A stretch of 64,000 nucleotides of DNA, taken from positions 1-64,000 of the forward strand of contig NZ_JACDXX010000002.1 of the NCBI RefSeq assembly GCF_020539525.1. Direction: 5' to 3'. The stretch's first letter is position 1; every line of letters starts with the position of its first letter. The notes beneath the pieces were generated by a model. That model was not told where the DNA came from and ran no database searches. It worked only from the letters and a program-made list of their open reading frames with translations. Shown here piece after piece: positions 61,588 through 64,000 of this stretch. Source of the DNA: Pseudogemmobacter faecipullorum. Its GTDB lineage: Bacteria; Pseudomonadota; Alphaproteobacteria; Rhodobacterales; Rhodobacteraceae. The position numbers were made by a program, and so were the translations under genes.

Positions 61588-64000
61588 ATGGCGGAGCAGC
61601 GGCATAGGCCAGAGACAGAGGGCGGTATCGGGAGCAAAGCGCTGAGGCAGCTGGCCTGGCCGCTGCGACTGACGCATCTCGGGCTCTGGGCCGAGCGGCT
61701 GAGCCGGGCGTTCTGGCCGCTCTGGACCCTGGTGCTGCTGGCCCTGTCGGCAGCGGCTTTCGGGCTGCAGGATCTGGGCACGCATCTGCAGGTTCAGACC
61801 GGCCTGGCGCTGACGGGCCTGCTGGCGCTGCTCGCCCTTGTGCTGGGCTTGCGCCAGTTCCGCCGCCCGACCCGGGCCGAGGCGCTGAACCGGCTTGATG
61901 CCAGCCTGCCGGGCCGTCCGATCAGCGCTTTGCAGGATCAGCAGCTGATCGGGGCCAGGGATCCCTTGTCCGAAGGGGTCTGGCGGGTGCACCAGGCGCG
62001 GATGGCAGCCCGGCTGGCCGAAGCAAAACCCGTCGCACCGGATCTGCAGCTCTCATCGCGCGACCCCTATAGCCTGCGCTATGTCGCCCTTACGGCGGCG
62101 GTGATGGCGGCCTGTTTTGGCTCATTCTGGCGCGCGGCAGAAGTGACCGGGGTGACCCCCGGCCCGGCGCTGGCCGCTGCTGGCGGGCCGGCCTGGGAGG
62201 GCTGGGCCCGCCCGCCGGCCTATACCGGTCAGCCGACGCTTTATCTCAATGATATCCAGGCAGGCGAGGTGCAGATCCCGGTCGGCAGCCGTATTCAGAT
62301 CCGCCTTTATGGCGAGGCGGGCGGGCTGAGGGTTGAGCAGAGTATTGCTCAGGTCGCGCCGCCCGAAGCCGCAACCGGAGCCGGGGATGCTGTGCCGCAA
62401 GGCCTTGGCGGGCTGAGTGAACTGCTGGTCAGCCAGTCCGGACGGCTGGAGATTGCAGGGGCTGGCGGGCGGGAATGGCAGGTCATCGCCACCCCGGATC
62501 TCGCGCCGGAAATCACCTTATCGGGCGAGATGAAGCGCGAGGCCGCTGGCCGGTTTAAGCAGGAATTTACCGCCTCAGATGATTATGGCGTGACCGCCGG
62601 ACAGGTGACGATCAGCCTTGATCTGGCGAAGGTTACCCGGCGCTACGGCCTTGAGCCGGAGCCGGAACCCTTTGCCCCGGTGGTACTGGATCTGCCGATG
62701 CCGGTAAAAGGCAATCGCAGCGAGATCAGCCAGACCATTATCGATGACCTCTCGGAACATGTTTTCGCCAATCTGCCGGTGGTGATGCAGTTTGAGGTCA
62801 CCGATGCGGCGGGCAATCACGGCGCGGCCGCGCCCTATGCGGTGACGCTGCCCGGCAAACGCTTCTTCGATCCGACGGCGGCGGCGGTGGCCGAGATGCG
62901 GCGCGATCTGCTGTGGAACCGCGAAAACCTGCCGCGCCTGTCGCAGCTGCTGAAGGCGATTGGCTATCGCCCTGAAGAGCTGCGCGCGCAGGAAGCTGCC
63001 AAACGCCTGCGGGTCGCGGTGCGCGCTATGGACAGGCTGCCGCAGCCGCTGAGCGATGCTGATCGTGACCAGGTGGCGGCAGAGCTCTGGGCGATCGCCT
63101 ATCTGTTTGAGGAGGGCGATCTGGGCTCGGCGGCTGAACGGCTGGAGCGCGCCCAGCAGCGGCTGGAAGAGGCGATGAAAAACGGCGCCTCGCCGGAAGA
63201 AATTGACGAGCTGATGAAAGAGCTGCAGCAGGCCATGCGCGATTATATGCGTGAGCTGGGCCAGCAGCCCCGGGACCCTTCGCAGCAGGGCGGCGGCGAA
63301 TCGCGTGAGGTCACCCAGGACCAGATCCAGCAGCTGCTCGATGAGATCGAGCGGCTGATGAAAGAGGGCAAGACCGCCGAAGCCATGGAGAAGATGGAGC
63401 AGCTGCGCGCGCTGATGGAGAACCTGCAGATGCAGCAGGGGCAGGGCGAGGGCGAAGGCGAGGGACAGGGTGGCCAGGGCGCGATGCGCGATCTGGGCGA
63501 GACGCTGAAAAATCAGCAGGGCCTCTCGGATGAGGCCTATCGCGGCATGCAGCGCGGTCGAAATGGTGGCCAGGGCGGCGAGGGCCAGAGCGGCGAAGGT
63601 CAGGATCCGGGCGAGCTGGCCGACCGCCAGCGCGAGCTGCGCGACAAGCTGAACGAATTGCAGAATGGCCAGCTGCCCGGCGATGGTTCTGAGAAAGGCG
63701 AGGCCGGGCGTGACCGGCTGGGCGAGGCCGAACGCGCGATGCGTGAGGCCGAGGAGGCTTTGCGCGAAGGCGATCTTTCCGGCGCGCTGGATAAACAGGC
63801 CGAGGCCATGCAGGGGCTGCGCGAGGGGATGAAAGACCTTGGCGAGGCGATGAATGACCGCGAGCGCCAGCCGGGAGGCGAAGGCGGTGATCAGCCACCC
63901 CGCGATGCCCGGCGCGTCGATCCGAATGCCACCGATCCGCTTGGGCGCGAGCCGGGCGATTCGGCGCGGATCGGCTCGGACCGCAATATGGTCGAGAATA
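61588..64000 (+). CDS. DUF4175/TIGR02302 family protein, N-terminal part (runs off the window)
   Basis: At least 804 residues are visible and the frame is open at the window end. Two or three membrane helices lie within about the first 190 residues. A large domain with T-A-S-D-D-Y-G-V-T near 330 follows, and then a long charged, Gln/Glu/Gly-rich region with coiled-coil character and repeats such as G-Q-G-E-G-E-G-E-G-Q-G. This is the architecture of the alphaproteobacterial TIGR02302 family, of unknown function. ATG 61588 follows GGAGAATGG; a second ATG at 61584 is out of frame. Confidence 0.88.
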   Translation, partial: MAEQRHRPETEGGIGSKALRQLAWPLRLTHLGLWAERLSRAFWPLWTLVLLALSAAAFGLQDLGTHLQVQTGLALTGLLALLALVLGLRQFRRPTRAEALNRLDASLPGRPISALQDQQLIGARDPLSEGVWRVHQARMAARLAEAKPVAPDLQLSSRDPYSLRYVALTAAVMAACFGSFWRAAEVTGVTPGPALAAAGGPAWEGWARPPAYTGQPTLYLNDIQAGEVQIPVGSRIQIRLYGEAGGLRVEQSIAQVAPPEAATGAGDAVPQGLGGLSELLVSQSGRLEIAGAGGREWQVIATPDLAPEITLSGEMKREAAGRFKQEFTASDDYGVTAGQVTISLDLAKVTRRYGLEPEPEPFAPVVLDLPMPVKGNRSEISQTIIDDLSEHVFANLPVVMQFEVTDAAGNHGAAAPYAVTLPGKRFFDPTAAAVAEMRRDLLWNRENLPRLSQLLKAIGYRPEELRAQEAAKRLRVAVRAMDRLPQPLSDADRDQVAAELWAIAYLFEEGDLGSAAERLERAQQRLEEAMKNGASPEEIDELMKELQQAMRDYMRELGQQPRDPSQQGGGESREVTQDQIQQLLDEIERLMKEGKTAEAMEKMEQLRALMENLQMQQGQGEGEGEGQGGQGAMRDLGETLKNQQGLSDEAYRGMQRGRNGGQGGEGQSGEGQDPGELADRQRELRDKLNELQNGQLPGDGSEKGEAGRDRLGEAERAMREAEEALREGDLSGALDKQAEAMQGLREGMKDLGEAMNDRERQPGGEGGDQPPRDARRVDPNATDPLGREPGDSARIGSDRNMVEN

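Noticed and set aside
1-64000. CRISPR arrays, prophage genes and toxin-antitoxin pairs
   Set aside because: No evenly spaced direct repeats, phage structural genes or adjacent small toxin/antitoxin frames were recognised anywhere in the window.

Overview
The window is bacterial chromosome from an alphaproteobacterium of the Rhodobacteraceae (Rhodobacter/Paracoccus/Gemmobacter-like). The evidence is high G+C, the regB-senC-regA-hvrA redox regulon, a petABC (cytochrome bc1) operon, a Rhodobacter-type porin, an AddAB recombinase in place of RecBCD, a CenR-like response regulator, a perfect CtrA box and an RpoH-type promoter. Almost all of it is ordinary, dense chromosomal gene content. The first ~4.8 kb is the accessory part.

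Region by region. 1-4960 (accessory, gene-sparse): the start of an IS3-like transposase, a sugar transferase homologue lacking its catalytic Asp-Glu dyad, a LuxR/LuxI quorum-sensing pair, and three small membrane proteins that are visibly related to one another. 4961-9865 (minus strand): a divergent endonuclease/exonuclease/phosphatase-fold protein, a conserved membrane protein, and leuC-hdeD-leuD. 10264-15002: rsfS-rlmH, then secB and fxsA on the other strand, then a Tim44-like protein, mltA and an Smr-domain protein. 14784-20021: a membrane-anchored PAS protein (DivL candidate) preceded by a CtrA box, then regB diverging from senC-regA-hvrA. 20108-22077: N-formylglutamate amidohydrolase, tRNA-Val(GAC), rpmJ and a small conserved protein. 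22849-25551: petABC. 25603-28911: thiBPQ thiamine transporter under a TPP riboswitch. 28984-30006: TerC-family protein. 30353-40263: aroC, then the tightly overlapping run tsaE-amgK-murU-addB-addA, then trxA. 41369-44307: hslV, a membrane protein gene, and hslU behind a heat-shock promoter. 44461-51416: lipoprotein hydrolase, dapE, GNAT acetyltransferase, leuS-lptE-holA. 51508-57802: DUF3576 lipoprotein, porin, YggS-type PLP protein, L,D-transpeptidase-ribA, cenR-like regulator, xthA. 57833-64000: TlpA-like thioredoxin, argH, two small lipoproteins, lysA and the start of a large DUF4175/TIGR02302 protein.

How the parts connect. RegB/RegA with SenC and HvrA is the known redox and light control system of photosynthesis and respiration genes, and the bc1 complex nearby is the sort of target it controls. 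The DivL candidate with its CtrA box, and a CenR-like regulator elsewhere in the window, point to cell-cycle and envelope phosphorelays. AmgK-MurU, MltA, the L,D-transpeptidase, DapE and LysA all touch peptidoglycan or its precursors.

No CRISPR array, toxin-antitoxin pair, phage or restriction system was seen. The best candidates for something undescribed are the family of three small membrane proteins around the quorum-sensing locus, the catalytically degenerate sugar transferase between them, the membrane protein inside the hslVU operon, and the 3'-overlapping antisense gene pair PAS/Smr.
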